NCBI GenBank assembly: GCA_019695295.1
Contig: JAIBAH010000016.1
Location: 1-60,284, forward strand
Direction: 5' to 3'
DNA: 60,284 nt
Origin: Bacteroidia bacterium
GTDB taxonomy: Bacteria > Bacteroidota > Bacteroidia > J057
Shown here piece after piece: positions 43,783 to 53,219 of this stretch; position 1 is the first letter of the stretch; every line of letters starts with the position of its first letter. The position numbers and the translations under genes were made by a program. The notes beneath the pieces are model-generated. The model saw only the letters and a program-made list of their open reading frames with translations. It did no database searches and was not told where the DNA came from.

Positions 43783-45759
43783 TCAGTTTTCCTGCAATTC
43801 CACCCATCTTCCGTCTTCTTTGATTATATCTATCAGCTTATCCACTGCCTCTGCAGTCTTTACCGCTTTCATTACTACCTCTTTTCCTCTGTAAAGAGCG
43901 ATTTTATCAGGGCCAACTCCTACATATCCGTAATCTGCATCGGCCATCTCACCGGGTCCGTTTACAATGCAGCCCATAATTCCGATTTTTACTCCTTTGA
44001 GATGCTCCGTCCTTGCCCGGATTTTTGCTGTAGTTTCCATTAAATCAAAGAGGGTTCTTCCACAGGAAGGGCAGGAAATATACTCTGTTTTGGTAATCCT
44101 CATCCTTGACATCTGAAGACAACCGAAAACAGTTCTCAGCAACAGATGACTTGCCTTTTGAATCCATACTCCGTCTATCAGCCCATCTACCAGAAGGGAA
44201 CTCAGGTCTGATGAAACAGACAGCTGCACTTCTGCCTCCTTATTGATTCTCACAAATTCGGGAAAATGCTGGTCAGAATAAAAAGCGAAATCTTTCCCGC
44301 TGCTTACCGAAACCAGTACCGGATTCTGAAATCCTTTTTCTGTCAGCTGATAAATCATTGTTCTAAAGGCATATACCGGAATACTTTCGTCGCTTTGCAA
44401 AACAAACACTACCTTGTCCCAAAGGAGGTCGGGACTCAGAGCTTCGACTTCTTCCGGCATAACGGTTACAAAATTCATTGAGGGATGATGTTCCTTCGCT
44501 TCAGTGAATGCTTTGCAGGAAGCAAATAGAGGAAAAGACCGGTTGTCTTCTTTCAGTAGCCTCCAGGTTTCAGCATCGTAAATCATTTTTAACCCGCCGG
44601 GCATTTCATAAGCAGGAAGCCCGGAGCCCAGATAGACAAAATCTGCTGCGATATCCTGAAAATTATATTTATCCAGCAAGGAAGAATAATCATACCCCAT
44701 TTCTTTTAAGTCGGAAGGAGAGGAAAAAGCGTGACGAATATCCCCCACAACTCTCGGCACTTCGTGATTGCCGGTATTGCCAACCTGACGGGTTTTTCTT
44801 CTTTCAAATTCATATGGATGAAAAGGAAGGGTGTTTTTTGCTTCGAATACTTTTTCGTAGGGCTTTTCCGGTAACTGAGGGGCATTTTTCACAAAATAAT
44901 CCCTTAAAAACATAGCCACAGGAGATTCATATTCAGGGTCTTCGGTAAGTGACACCCGGATAGTATCTCCGATTCCGTCCATCAGCAGGGTTGCAATCCC
45001 CAGGGCTGATTTAATCCGGCCGTCTTCTCCCTCCCCGGCTTCCGTTACCCCAAGGTGCAAGGGGTAAATCCTGTCATGTTTCAGCATTCTGTCCATCAGG
45101 AGACGATAGGCCTGTACCATTACCTGAGGATTAGAGGCCTTCATGGAAACTACCAGATTGTAATAATTTAAATCCTCACAAATCTGTATAAACTCCCATG
45201 CACTTTCCACCATTCCAAGGGGAGAATCTCCGTAGCGGCTCATAATCCTGTCTGAAAGCGAACCATGATTTGTACCGATTCGCATAGCCGTTCCGTACTC
45301 TTTACAGATTCTGACTAAGGGTGCAAATTTTTTATAAATCCTGTCAAGCTCTGCCTGATAGGTAATGTCCGTATAATCAATATTTTCAAACCGTTTTTTA
45401 TCGGCATAATTTCCCGGATTAACCCTTACCTTCTCTACAATCCGGGCGGCAACCTCGGCCGCATTCGGGGTAAAATGAATATCCGCAACGAGGGGTACAT
45501 CACATCCTCTTTTTCGCAATTCATTTTTAATATTCAGTAGATTTTCGGCTTCCTTCATGCTCGGTGCCGTAATCCGTATCAACTCGCATCCTGACTCTGC
45601 CATCCTGATGCTTTGTTCTACCGTTTTTTGTGTATCCATTGTATCAGTAGTGGTCATAGATTGAATCCGGATTGGATACTCCCCGCCCATTTTCAGGTCA
45701 CCAATCGTAACTTCCTGTGTTTTAATCCTTTTGTAGGATAAATGCTTGAGAAAAAACAT
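43783..45759 (-). CDS. ispG: (E)-4-hydroxy-3-methylbut-2-enyl-diphosphate synthase, long form
   Basis: 658 residues, the long form found in Bacteroidota, Chlamydiae and plants, with an extra domain of about 250 residues inserted between barrel and iron-sulfur domain. The TIM barrel has IRIQSMTTTDTMDTQ, LVADIHFTPNAA, KVRVNPGNYAD and RIGTNHGSLSDRIM. The [4Fe-4S] ligands are in SCPSCGRTLFDL and GIMGCIVNGPGEM. It makes the HMBPP intermediate of the MEP isoprenoid pathway, using electrons from ferredoxin or flavodoxin. It lies 101 bases upstream of the OmpA-family gene on the same strand. Confidence 0.97.
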   Translation of the reverse strand: MFFLKHLSYKRIKTQEVTIGDLKMGGEYPIRIQSMTTTDTMDTQKTVEQSIRMAESGCELIRITAPSMKEAENLLNIKNELRKRGCDVPLVADIHFTPNAAEVAARIVEKVRVNPGNYADKKRFENIDYTDITYQAELDRIYKKFAPLVRICKEYGTAMRIGTNHGSLSDRIMSRYGDSPLGMVESAWEFIQICEDLNYYNLVVSMKASNPQVMVQAYRLLMDRMLKHDRIYPLHLGVTEAGEGEDGRIKSALGIATLLMDGIGDTIRVSLTEDPEYESPVAMFLRDYFVKNAPQLPEKPYEKVFEAKNTLPFHPYEFERRKTRQVGNTGNHEVPRVVGDIRHAFSSPSDLKEMGYDYSSLLDKYNFQDIAADFVYLGSGLPAYEMPGGLKMIYDAETWRLLKEDNRSFPLFASCKAFTEAKEHHPSMNFVTVMPEEVEALSPDLLWDKVVFVLQSDESIPVYAFRTMIYQLTEKGFQNPVLVSVSSGKDFAFYSDQHFPEFVRINKEAEVQLSVSSDLSSLLVDGLIDGVWIQKASHLLLRTVFGCLQMSRMRITKTEYISCPSCGRTLFDLMETTAKIRARTEHLKGVKIGIMGCIVNGPGEMADADYGYVGVGPDKIALYRGKEVVMKAVKTAEAVDKLIDIIKEDGRWVELQEN

Positions 45760-46135
45760 ATCGCTGTTAATATTTTTCTAAAAACGAAAAAAGTAGTATG
45801 CTTGTTTAAAAAATGTTCTGCCAAATGATTTCGATAGTCTGATTCTTACAGGGTTTATCTGATTTCTTTCTTTTGTTATAATGAATCGCTGTGATATTTT
45901 GGGATTTATGTATCCGGAATAACAGAAGTTCTGAAACGAAAAATACTTATTCCTCCGGTAGATTTATGTTCAGACAATCTCCAGCCTGAAACGGTTCTCC
46001 CTTTCGGATTGATTTATGCGGTTTCAAGCGGGCGAGTACTCAGGAATGGAGTTACCGTAAACATCCGGAAAAGGGAAATCCCTTTGGCAAACGAATTTAC
46101 CGAAGGGATTTTCAATATCGTACAACCGAAAAAGA
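45760..46135. other. Intergenic region with an imperfect hairpin
   Basis: About 375 bases. An imperfect stem (46076-46091 with 46096-46111) lies 25 bases after the M23 peptidase stop and could end its transcript, but neither strand pairs perfectly and the T run is short. Nothing else is visible; a frame overlapping the peptidase end is not credible. Confidence 0.5.
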
Positions 46136-47086
46136 TTAGTCCATTGCCTGAGTAGCAGCCTGAGCTTCTTTACGGAATTGTTCGTATTCTTTTGGAGAAA
46201 GATCCTGATAGAAATAATCAACCGGGTCAATTTTTTCGCCGTTTTTGATGATTTCGTAGTGGAGGTGAGGACCGCTGGAAAGACCTGTATTACCCGTCAA
46301 ACCAATAATATCTCCTCTTTTCACTTTCTGACCAACCTGAACCTTAATTTCGGAAAGGTGGGCAAATTTAGTAACGAAGCCAAAGCCGTGATCAATTTCA
46401 ATCTGATTTCCATATCCACCGCTGCTGTGTCCTGCTGTAATGATTTCTCCGTCAGCTGTTGCCATTGCAGGAGTACCAATAGGAGCAGTAAAATCCAGTC
46501 CGGTATGTTCTTTTCTGATTTTCAAAATCGGGTGATGACGAACCCCGAAACCGGAAATAACAATACCTGGTACAGGTTTAACGGCGGGAATATGACTTAA
46601 TTTTTCTTTGTTTTCGCTCAGCAATTTGGTAAGATAATCGTAGCTTCGGTTCTGGAGTTCGATTTTGTAGGAGAGTTTGTCCAGTTTGTCGGCAGCTTCT
46701 TTTAATTCCATGGGTTGATTTGCTTCCTCGGGGTTATTGGCTCCCCCTTTTCCTGCTTCCCATACCCCGTTATCTACTTGCTGTGCATTGAGCATGCTTC
46801 GGTAAAAGTCATTGTCTCTTGTATGCAGATTATCAACCGTGGCTTCGAGGTTTTTGAGGTTTTCATTAATCACGTCAATTTTTGTAATCAATGCGGCATT
46901 CTGCTCTTTGAGGTTTTTGGTTTTTATATCATCCCAATAAGAATAGAAACCGGCAAAAAATAATCCCCCAAACACTAACCCTGCTCCAATAACTATCGCT
47001 GTTCTTTTTAATACTGTTTTTGTAGTAAGTACTTCTTGCTTATAGGTACAAGTTACTTCATCGTAATAATACCGTTTTTGCGCCAT
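46136..47086 (-). CDS. M23 family (LytM) peptidase, membrane anchored
   Basis: 316 residues. A cytoplasmic N-tail (YYYDEVTCTYK) and one membrane helix (about 28-50) are followed by a coiled coil (about 53-110) and a second helical stretch. The LytM domain (about 175-290) has GFGVRHHPILKIRKEHTGLDF, with zinc His and Asp, HLHYEII, and GNTGLSSGPHLHYE. All the zinc ligands are present, so it is probably an active endopeptidase rather than a degenerate one. It should cleave peptidoglycan cross-links, and the coiled coil suggests a role in cell separation or elongation (inference). The promoter lies just upstream. Confidence 0.92.
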   Translation of the reverse strand: MAQKRYYYDEVTCTYKQEVLTTKTVLKRTAIVIGAGLVFGGLFFAGFYSYWDDIKTKNLKEQNAALITKIDVINENLKNLEATVDNLHTRDNDFYRSMLNAQQVDNGVWEAGKGGANNPEEANQPMELKEAADKLDKLSYKIELQNRSYDYLTKLLSENKEKLSHIPAVKPVPGIVISGFGVRHHPILKIRKEHTGLDFTAPIGTPAMATADGEIITAGHSSGGYGNQIEIDHGFGFVTKFAHLSEIKVQVGQKVKRGDIIGLTGNTGLSSGPHLHYEIIKNGEKIDPVDYFYQDLSPKEYEQFRKEAQAATQAMD

Positions 47087-47147
47087 AAGGACTAATTTTT
47101 AATGAATAAATATTTTAGATTCAGAGAAACACTTTTTAATTCGGGCT

Positions 47148-47179
47148 CAAATTTAGTGATATTCTTTTATAAAAAGCAA
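47148..47179 (-). promoter_or_regulatory. Promoter of the M23 peptidase gene
   Basis: On the minus strand TTG (47177-47179), 21 bases, then TAAATTTG (47148-47155). The -7 box is a full match; the -33 element keeps TTG only. Predicted start near 47141, leader about 55 bases. Confidence 0.55.
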
Positions 47180-47588
47180 GTATTACTACAAAAAATATTA
47201 TAATGTTTCTTAAAATAATGTAACAAATTATACATAAAAATATAATTATCAACACTTTAAGTAAAATATTAGAATTCTCTTAATTTTATTAAAAAGGGAT
47301 ATACTTACTGTATTTTTCACAAAAACTTCCTGATTTTGAAGGAATAGACAAAAAGGTTTTCTATCCGGTACACCACACAAAGCCGCTCTTCGAGACAAAC
47401 GGCCCTTAATGGAAAAAGACAAACTTTTTTGTTGTAAATTGGTTTCTGAATGAATATTATTCCTCTTTGATTTAAGTAAGTTTTTGGAGGGTAATTCCAC
47501 TCATTTTGTCGGGTAATTGAAATCCGATTTATACGAATCTAAAATGCAGAATTTATTATAATTTTAGCTGTAGCCCGACTGCCTGAAT
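47180..47588. other. Intergenic region between divergent genes
   Basis: About 410 bases upstream of the methyltransferase gene. It has no complete promoter facing that gene and no clear hairpin. The stretch at about 47340-47410 is less AT-rich than the rest, with a nested short stem GCCG/CGGC around CTC/GAG. A minus-strand frame over it (47249-47500) has no family features. Confidence 0.4.
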
Positions 47589-48326
47589 ATGCAAAAATTA
47601 AAACTTGTTTTAAGAAAATCCTTGTTTATTATCTCCCCTTTATCAGTAATGATTAATCCGGCTTACTTTATCCGTAAGGGATTGTATAAAGGAATTTTAG
47701 CATTTCAGGCTCACCTCAGGGGAAATATTCTGGATTTTGGGTGTGGCAATATGCCTTATAAAGAGATTTTTAGCGAATGTACTGAGTATATTGGAGTGGA
47801 CAAGCGATTTGAGGAGGAAGCGATGAACAGCCCGGCGGATATCCTGTATGATTCGCTTCCTTTGCTTATGGAATCCGGTTCTGCGGATAATATTTTCTGC
47901 TCGGAATGTCTTGAATTAATTCCTGACCCGGATGCTGTGATTCAGGAATTCCAAAGGCTTCTTAAACCCGGAGGCAAAGTGCTTATTACCGCCCCTTTTG
48001 TATGGGAAGAGCACTGGCTTCCGTATGATTACTGCCGGTTTACGGAGGGCGGACTTCAGCTATTACTGGAAAGAAACGGATTCGAAATACAGGAATCGCG
48101 GAAAAGCACTACCTATTTTGAAACGGTATGGCAAACCAATCTGTGCTATCTTACCCAAAATCTTTTTCCTCAGCAAATTCACCTGCGATTATTGCTTACC
48201 GTGCTGATTATCTGCCCGTTGAATATTCTGGGAATCCTGCTCAATGCCATTCTCCCCAATCATAAAAATCATTATTATTATCACAATACGATTATTCTTG
48301 CCCGAAAAAAAGGGCTATCGTCTTAA
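47589..48326 (+). CDS. Class I SAM-dependent methyltransferase
   Basis: 245 residues. The SAM-binding glycine motif is NILDFGCGNMPYKEIF (about 46-61), followed by the acidic EYIGVDKRFE. The post-I motif region has FQRLLKPGGKVLITAPFVWEEHW. The C-terminus holds a hydrophobic helix (about 200-225). It belongs to the Methyltransf_11 group, whose substrates vary widely; adjacent genes do not identify the target. Its 3' end overlaps that of the convergent lipoprotein gene by 12 bases. Confidence 0.85.
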   Translation: MQKLKLVLRKSLFIISPLSVMINPAYFIRKGLYKGILAFQAHLRGNILDFGCGNMPYKEIFSECTEYIGVDKRFEEEAMNSPADILYDSLPLLMESGSADNIFCSECLELIPDPDAVIQEFQRLLKPGGKVLITAPFVWEEHWLPYDYCRFTEGGLQLLLERNGFEIQESRKSTTYFETVWQTNLCYLTQNLFPQQIHLRLLLTVLIICPLNILGILLNAILPNHKNHYYYHNTIILARKKGLSS

Positions 48327-48818
48327 GTCGAGCCGCATTGCCATTCTTTCAAACAGTTTGGCATCTTCGGGATAGGGCCTTAAGCGTGCCCGTATCTGAG
48401 GAATGAGGGCTGAAAGCCGCTTTGTGCCGCTTTTTCCGGTCAGATTTATCACAAAATACATTCTTTCATCATCTGTCATATTTTTTTGCCAGTCATCAAA
48501 CTGAGATTCCAGAGTAACAAGGGCTTCTTCATTCTGACTTCTGTAAGTCTGAAGATGCTGAAGCATTTCTGCATCTGAAGGCCTTGCAAGGGCTTCCTGT
48601 ATCACCTGAGCATAGTTTTCCACCACAAAAAAATATTTATCTTCGGTGGGTGCATCTGTACTTTGGGCTAATTCGGTAAGTTTTGAGATTGATTTTGCAT
48701 TTAAAGCCCTGGAAGGAAGCTTTTTCTTACAGCCACTTGCGCCCGGTATTATCAGGGAAAACATTCCCAAATACAGGAAAAGTATCGTAAATTGGTTATA
48801 ATTCCTTAATTTTGTCAT
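48315..48818 (-). CDS. Small lipoprotein of unknown function
   Basis: 167 residues. A signal peptide (about 8-29) ends in a lipobox GASGC with the lipidated Cys at 30, then KKKLPSRALN. The rest is mostly helical, with KYFFVVENYAQVIQEALARP and FDDWQKNMTDDERMYFVINL. I recognise no family. It converges on, and overlaps, the end of the methyltransferase gene by 12 bases. Confidence 0.75.
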   Translation of the reverse strand: MTKLRNYNQFTILFLYLGMFSLIIPGASGCKKKLPSRALNAKSISKLTELAQSTDAPTEDKYFFVVENYAQVIQEALARPSDAEMLQHLQTYRSQNEEALVTLESQFDDWQKNMTDDERMYFVINLTGKSGTKRLSALIPQIRARLRPYPEDAKLFERMAMRLDLRR

Positions 48819-48997
48819 CTGCTTTTTTGAAGTACCTTTTCAATTTTTTTACAAAAATACAAATTTCTCAGACAAAAACGGGATTTTAGGGATTGAAACC
48901 GGATTGAGTCAGATTTTTATGATTTTATTTTTGTTTTTTAACGAATTGAAATGAGGGAAAGCAACTGTATTATTTTCATCTGTTATTTTCACAATGA

Positions 48998-49582
48998 ATG
49001 AAAAAAGAAAAATCCGGTTTATATTTTCTGGATATTGTTCTGCAAAAATGGAGAATCCGTAAAGCACTACCGTTTATTCCGGAAAGGGCCAGGATTCTGG
49101 ATATTGGTTGCCTTGACGGGGTTCTTTTTGAAATAATGGAAAAAAAACTGGAGTACGGAACAGGAATTGACCCATTGGTTTTTCCTGAAAAAACAAATCA
49201 GTATGAGCTGATTCAGGGATTTTTTCCTCAGGGGCTGGAAGGAAAAGTATCCGGAAGGTTCAATGTAATCACGATGCTTGCCGTTCTGGAACATATTCCT
49301 GAAAAAGAACTTCCTGTTTTTACTGCTGCGTGTAACCACTTTCTGGAAAACAATGGTGTCGTAATTATCACTGTTCCTGACCCAAAAGTGGACAGAATTC
49401 TGGAGGTACTTCAGTTTTTAAAACTGGTGAAAACCATGTCTTTTGAAGAACACTACGGTTATGATATCCGCCAGACAGTTCCCCTCTTTGAGAAAGCGGG
49501 TTTTCAGTGTATTGCGCATAAAAAATTCCAGCTGGGCCTGAATAATTTATTTGTTTTCCGCAAAATAATGGAATTCGATTAA
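48998..49582 (+). CDS. SAM-dependent methyltransferase, Methyltransf_23 type
   Basis: 194 residues. The SAM motif is ILDIGCLDGVLFEI (about 33-46), then GTGIDPLVF, NVITMLAVLEHIPEKEL and GVVIITVPDPKVDRIL, typical of Methyltransf_11/23 domains. It resembles small methyltransferases often placed beside glycosyltransferases, though none is present here. A second ATG lies 4 bases upstream (48994) in another frame. The substrate is unknown. Confidence 0.82.
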   Translation: MKKEKSGLYFLDIVLQKWRIRKALPFIPERARILDIGCLDGVLFEIMEKKLEYGTGIDPLVFPEKTNQYELIQGFFPQGLEGKVSGRFNVITMLAVLEHIPEKELPVFTAACNHFLENNGVVIITVPDPKVDRILEVLQFLKLVKTMSFEEHYGYDIRQTVPLFEKAGFQCIAHKKFQLGLNNLFVFRKIMEFD

Positions 49583-49666
49583 CCGGAACTGAATCCGACC
49601 GGCTCAGGATTGATGATTTTTTTTCATAAATAAAAACCATAAGGGAATGGTTTTACTTATTTTTGT

Positions 49667-49700
49667 TTTGCTGAAATCTTATTGAAGTTGTTTATCTTTG
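49667..49700 (+). promoter_or_regulatory. Promoter of the sugar nucleotidyltransferase-like gene
   Basis: TTTG (49667-49670), 22 bases, then TATCTTTG (49693-49700). The spacer is 1-3 bases longer than the others in this window. The box is 26 bases before the ATG. Confidence 0.5.
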
Positions 49701-49725
49701 CCCCAAATTTAAATTTTTAAGTGGT

Positions 49726-50961
49726 ATGAAGTATCTTTTGTTTGAGGATTTTACGCATTTTGATTTATTGCCTTTTTGTTTTACCCGTCCCGTGTATGCA
49801 ATCCGCTCCGGGATTATGACGTTTGAAGAAAGGTGGAAAACGGTTTTGGGGGATTCTGTGGGAAGTATTGCGTATGATTATCTGGGAGATAAGTACAACC
49901 GGTTGCCGGAAGGGGAGTTTATCGCTGTCAACGGAAAGTTTATTCCGGATGAAGCGATGCTTCGTTTGCTAAAGGATATTCCGGAAGGGGTGTATTTTGA
50001 GAATGAAAAAGGGGAAGTGCTGGCTTTCCGGGGAAAAGATATAAGTGTTTTTGAAAATGGTCTTTTAAAGAAGGAAATACTGGAAAGCAAGGGTTTCAGA
50101 GGCGAAAAGTCTGGGCTTGACGGAATTGCTATCCGGAAAATGCAGGATATTTTCAGAAATAATGCAGCCCTGATTCGGTTTGATTTTGAGTGGATTACCC
50201 GTAACCGTAAGTCTCAGCCAATTACGGATACTTATAGCCCGGTGTATGGAAGGGACAATATTTTTCTGGAGGAGGGAGTGAAAATCCGTGCAGCAATCCT
50301 GAATGCGGAAGATGGGTTAATGTATTTAGGAAAAGGGGTGGATATTCAGGAAGGGGCAATCATTCACGGAACTCATGCTTTCGGGGAGTATGCAGTAGCC
50401 AATATGGGCGCTAAACTCCGGGGGGATTCTACTTTTGGTCCGCATGTAAAGGTAGGAGGAGAAGTAGGCAATTCAGTAATAATGGGATACTCCAATAAAG
50501 GTCATGATGGTTATCTGGGAAATTCGGTTCTGGGTTACTGGTGTAATCTGGGTGCAGATACAAATACCTCCAATCTGAAAAATACCTATGAAAATGTAAG
50601 AATCTGGAATTATGTAAGCCGCAGGTTTGAAACTACCGGCTCTCAGTTCTGCGGCCTGATGATGGGCGACCACAGTAAATGCGGAATCAATACGATGTTT
50701 AACACCGGTACTGTTGTCGGAGTCTCCGCCAATGTATTCGGAGACGGATTCCCCCGCAATTTTATCCCCGACTTCTCATGGGGCGGTGCCGCCGGCTTCA
50801 CTACCTATAAACTGGATAAGGTATTCCAAACCGCCGAAGCCGTAATGTCCCGCCGCAAAATCGAACTGGACGAAACCGAAAAAGCTATCCTCCGGAATGT
50901 GTTTGAACTGACGAAGGAGTATCGGAGCTGGGAGGCTAACGCTCACCCCTCAAACCCATAA
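49726..50961 (+). CDS. GlmU-like putative sugar nucleotidyltransferase with left-handed beta helix
   Basis: 411 residues. It begins KYLLFEDFTHFDLLPFCFTRPVYAIRSG, the usual opening of a Bacteroidota NTP_transf_4-type family. It lacks the LAAGxGTRM nucleotide signature of GlmU proper, so nucleotidyl transfer is doubtful. From about 175 it is a hexapeptide-repeat helix (AILNAEDGLMYLGKGVDIQEGAIIHG, SVIMGYSNKGHDGYLGNSVLGYW, NLGADTNTSNLKN). A small C-terminal helix follows. The N-part probably binds a sugar nucleotide or lipid precursor. Its stop lies inside the convergent ABM gene (19-base overlap). Confidence 0.85.
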   Translation: MKYLLFEDFTHFDLLPFCFTRPVYAIRSGIMTFEERWKTVLGDSVGSIAYDYLGDKYNRLPEGEFIAVNGKFIPDEAMLRLLKDIPEGVYFENEKGEVLAFRGKDISVFENGLLKKEILESKGFRGEKSGLDGIAIRKMQDIFRNNAALIRFDFEWITRNRKSQPITDTYSPVYGRDNIFLEEGVKIRAAILNAEDGLMYLGKGVDIQEGAIIHGTHAFGEYAVANMGAKLRGDSTFGPHVKVGGEVGNSVIMGYSNKGHDGYLGNSVLGYWCNLGADTNTSNLKNTYENVRIWNYVSRRFETTGSQFCGLMMGDHSKCGINTMFNTGTVVGVSANVFGDGFPRNFIPDFSWGGAAGFTTYKLDKVFQTAEAVMSRRKIELDETEKAILRNVFELTKEYRSWEANAHPSNP

Positions 50962-51263
50962 TCCCTCTCCACCTTACAGACCCGGACTTTATAACTTTCA
51001 TACCATTTTTTACGGCCGTTTTGCTGAGCGGTGAGGTGTTCACTGTGGGATTTCCATTTCCGGATGGATTCCGTATCGGTCCAGTAGGAAACGGTGATTC
51101 CTACTTCGTTCCGGGCACTTTCATACCCCAGAAATCCGGGTTGACTGTGTGCCAGCTCCAGCATTTTTTCTGCCATAAAATGATACTCTTCAGGTTCCGT
51201 TTCTTTCCTGAGCGAGGTAAAAATCACTGCAAAATAAGGAGGTTCAGTCGTTTTGGCTATCAT
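50943..51263 (-). CDS. Antibiotic biosynthesis monooxygenase (ABM) domain protein
   Basis: 106 residues, one ABM domain: YFAVIFTSLRKETEPEEYHFMAEKMLELAHSQPGFLGYES, then GITVSYWTDTESIRKWKSHSEH. The fold binds haem or small aromatic substrates in a dimer; known members degrade haem or modify quinones. The gene is 7 bases downstream of surE and overlaps the convergent gene's end by 19 bases. Its partner substrate is unknown. Confidence 0.88.
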   Translation of the reverse strand: MIAKTTEPPYFAVIFTSLRKETEPEEYHFMAEKMLELAHSQPGFLGYESARNEVGITVSYWTDTESIRKWKSHSEHLTAQQNGRKKWYESYKVRVCKVERDYGFEG

Positions 51264-51270
51264 GGATTTA

Positions 51271-52047
51271 TCAGGCGGTAAATTCCCATTTATTCACTAC
51301 CTCAAACATTTCCAGATGGGTAAGGTCATGAGTCAGAGGCGTTACTGAAACAAAGCCTTGATTCAGAGCGGCTTCATCGCTGTCGTCCCGGTCATCCTGT
51401 AAAATGAATTTTCCCGTCAGCCAGTAATACTTTCTTCCCTGAGGGTCGGTTCTTTCATCAAACTCTTCTACCCATCTTCCGGCAGCCTGACGGGTTGTTT
51501 TGATGCCTTTGATTGCCTCCAGCGGGAGATTGGGGATATTCACATTCAGCAACTGACCTGCTGCAAACTTCTGACGCAAAGCCGTAGCAATAATTGTACG
51601 GACTATTTCCTTTGCGGCTGTCATGTCCGCCTCATCGCTGTAATTGCATAAAGAAAAACCAATTGCGGGAATTCCCTGAATTGCTCCTTCCCTTGCAGCC
51701 GAAAGCGTCCCGGAATAAATCGTACTCGCTGATGAATTGGTGCCGTGATTAATCCCCGAAAGCACCAAATCCGGGTTTCGTTTCAGCAGTACTCCCGTTG
51801 CCAGTTTTACACAATCCGCAGGAGTACCGTTACAGGCATAGCCCAAAGAGCCATCTGCAAGCTTTTCCTTGTAGAGCCTTAGCGGTTTAGTGATTGTAAT
51901 CGCATGCCCCATCGCACTTTGCGGACTATCAGGAGCCACTACAATCACATCCCCAAATGAGCGGGCCACCTCCGACAAGGCCAGAATTCCCCCTGCCTGA
52001 ATTCCGTCATCATTACTAATTAAAATAACCGGTCTTCGAATTTCCAT
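51271..52047 (-). CDS. surE: 5'/3'-nucleotidase SurE
   Basis: 258 residues from the ATG at 52047, 19 codons inside the longest frame. The opening ILISNDDGIQAGGI carries the metal-binding Asp pair. APDSPQSAMGHAIT, ACNGTPADCVKL and LVLSGINHGTNSSASTIYSGTLSAAREG complete the active site. SurE is a metal-dependent phosphatase acting on nucleoside 5'- and 3'-monophosphates and on polyphosphate, in the cytoplasm. The ABM gene follows after 7 bases, forming a two-gene unit, with a consensus promoter just upstream. Confidence 0.97.
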   Translation of the reverse strand: MEIRRPVILISNDDGIQAGGILALSEVARSFGDVIVVAPDSPQSAMGHAITITKPLRLYKEKLADGSLGYACNGTPADCVKLATGVLLKRNPDLVLSGINHGTNSSASTIYSGTLSAAREGAIQGIPAIGFSLCNYSDEADMTAAKEIVRTIIATALRQKFAAGQLLNVNIPNLPLEAIKGIKTTRQAAGRWVEEFDERTDPQGRKYYWLTGKFILQDDRDDSDEAALNQGFVSVTPLTHDLTHLEMFEVVNKWEFTA

Positions 52048-52067
52048 ATTTTTTATTGAATCAGGCG

Positions 52068-52099
52068 CAAAATTAAAGATAAATCCCTGAATGGCAAAC
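52068..52099 (-). promoter_or_regulatory. Promoter of surE
   Basis: On the minus strand TTTG (52096-52099), 20 bases, then TAATTTTG (52068-52075): full consensus. Predicted start near 52061, giving a very short leader of about 14 bases. Confidence 0.65.
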
Positions 52100-52199
52100 C
52101 CCACCCGGAAGTTTCTTCAAAATAAAACCCATTCCCTTTTTTTCCGGGCAACCTTTTGGCAAAAGAAAAGTATAAAGACAAGAATTAGTATTTAGAAAA

Positions 52200-53219
52200 A
52201 TGCCTGCAAACCGAAATGCTCTCATACGATACCGCACAATTGATACTTGTCTTCAGAACCGTTACCGGAAGTGGACACTGGAAGACCTGATTGAAAAAGT
52301 ATCAGAAGCATTGTATGAATTTGAAGGAATTGAAAAAGGAATCAGCCGCCGTACCATTCAGGCAGACATTCAGTTTATGCGCAGCGACAAACTCGGATAC
52401 AATGCCCCGATTATTGTCGTGGATAAAAAATACTATACATACGAAGATAAAAAATACAGCATTACCAATATTCCCCTGAACGAACAGGACCTGAACCGGC
52501 TGAATGAGGCGGTAGATATTCTGAAACAATTTAAAGGATTTTCGCACTTTAAGAATCTGGATGCCGTAATTCAAAAATTAGAAGACCACACTTATGCAGC
52601 CAATCACAAGCAATCATCAGTCATAGATTTTGAAAAAAATGAAGCACTGAAAGGACTGGAATACCTGGATTGCATTTATCAGGCTATCATCCGTGAAGAA
52701 GTACTTCTGATTTCATACCGTTCCTTCAAAGCCAAACAAAGTCAGCAGTATATATTTCATGCCTGGTGGCTGAAAGAATTCAAAAACCGGTGGTTTGTGG
52801 TGGGCAGGGCAGACCAAAACCCCGCTGTACTAAACCTTGCGCTGGACAGAATTCTTGCAATTACTCAGGATTCCGGCACAAAATACAGAAGAAACTATAC
52901 CCTGAATCCCGAAGAATATTACAGGGATGTAGTAGGCGTTTCGGTATCTCAGGGCGTAAATCCGGAAAAGGTAATTTTACGTATCAGTAGATTTCATGCG
53001 CCATATATAGAAACCAAACCCATTCATCATTCTCAGAAAGTAGTGGAAAATACCGATTCGGGAGTAATCATCGAATTAACTGTACAACTGAATTTTGAAC
53101 TGGAAAAAGAAATTCTCAGTTTTGGAGAAGGAGTTACTGTACTCGAACCGGCTTCTCTCAGAAAACAAATCCGGGCGAGGCTCGAAAAAAGCTTAAATAT
53201 GTACAAAGACCCTGAGTAA
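52200..53219 (+). CDS. WYL-domain transcriptional regulator
   Basis: 339 residues. An N-terminal helix-turn-helix (RYRTIDTCLQ, WTLEDLIEKV, GISRRTIQADIQFMR) is followed by the WYL domain (about 160-245): LISYRSFKAKQSQQYIFHAWWLKEFKNRWFVVGRAD, then LALDRILAI. The signature is HAWWLKEF where other members have PYxLvyy, but the Arg and Trp that contact ligands are kept. A C-terminal WCX-like domain follows. WYL proteins bind nucleic acid or nucleotide ligands and regulate stress, CRISPR or phage-defence genes. No such genes adjoin it here. It is divergent from surE, sharing a 150-base gap. Confidence 0.93.
   Translation: MPANRNALIRYRTIDTCLQNRYRKWTLEDLIEKVSEALYEFEGIEKGISRRTIQADIQFMRSDKLGYNAPIIVVDKKYYTYEDKKYSITNIPLNEQDLNRLNEAVDILKQFKGFSHFKNLDAVIQKLEDHTYAANHKQSSVIDFEKNEALKGLEYLDCIYQAIIREEVLLISYRSFKAKQSQQYIFHAWWLKEFKNRWFVVGRADQNPAVLNLALDRILAITQDSGTKYRRNYTLNPEEYYRDVVGVSVSQGVNPEKVILRISRFHAPYIETKPIHHSQKVVENTDSGVIIELTVQLNFELEKEILSFGEGVTVLEPASLRKQIRARLEKSLNMYKDPE

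Noticed and set aside
47249-47500. Minus-strand frame of 83 codons before the methyltransferase
   Set aside because: No family motif, poor start context; the GC-richer stretch inside is noted only as a possible structured element.
52200-53219. WYL regulator as a marker of a phage-defence island
   Set aside because: Its neighbours are surE, an ABM gene, a PrcB-like gene and comM; no nuclease, methylase, toxin or CRISPR gene is present.
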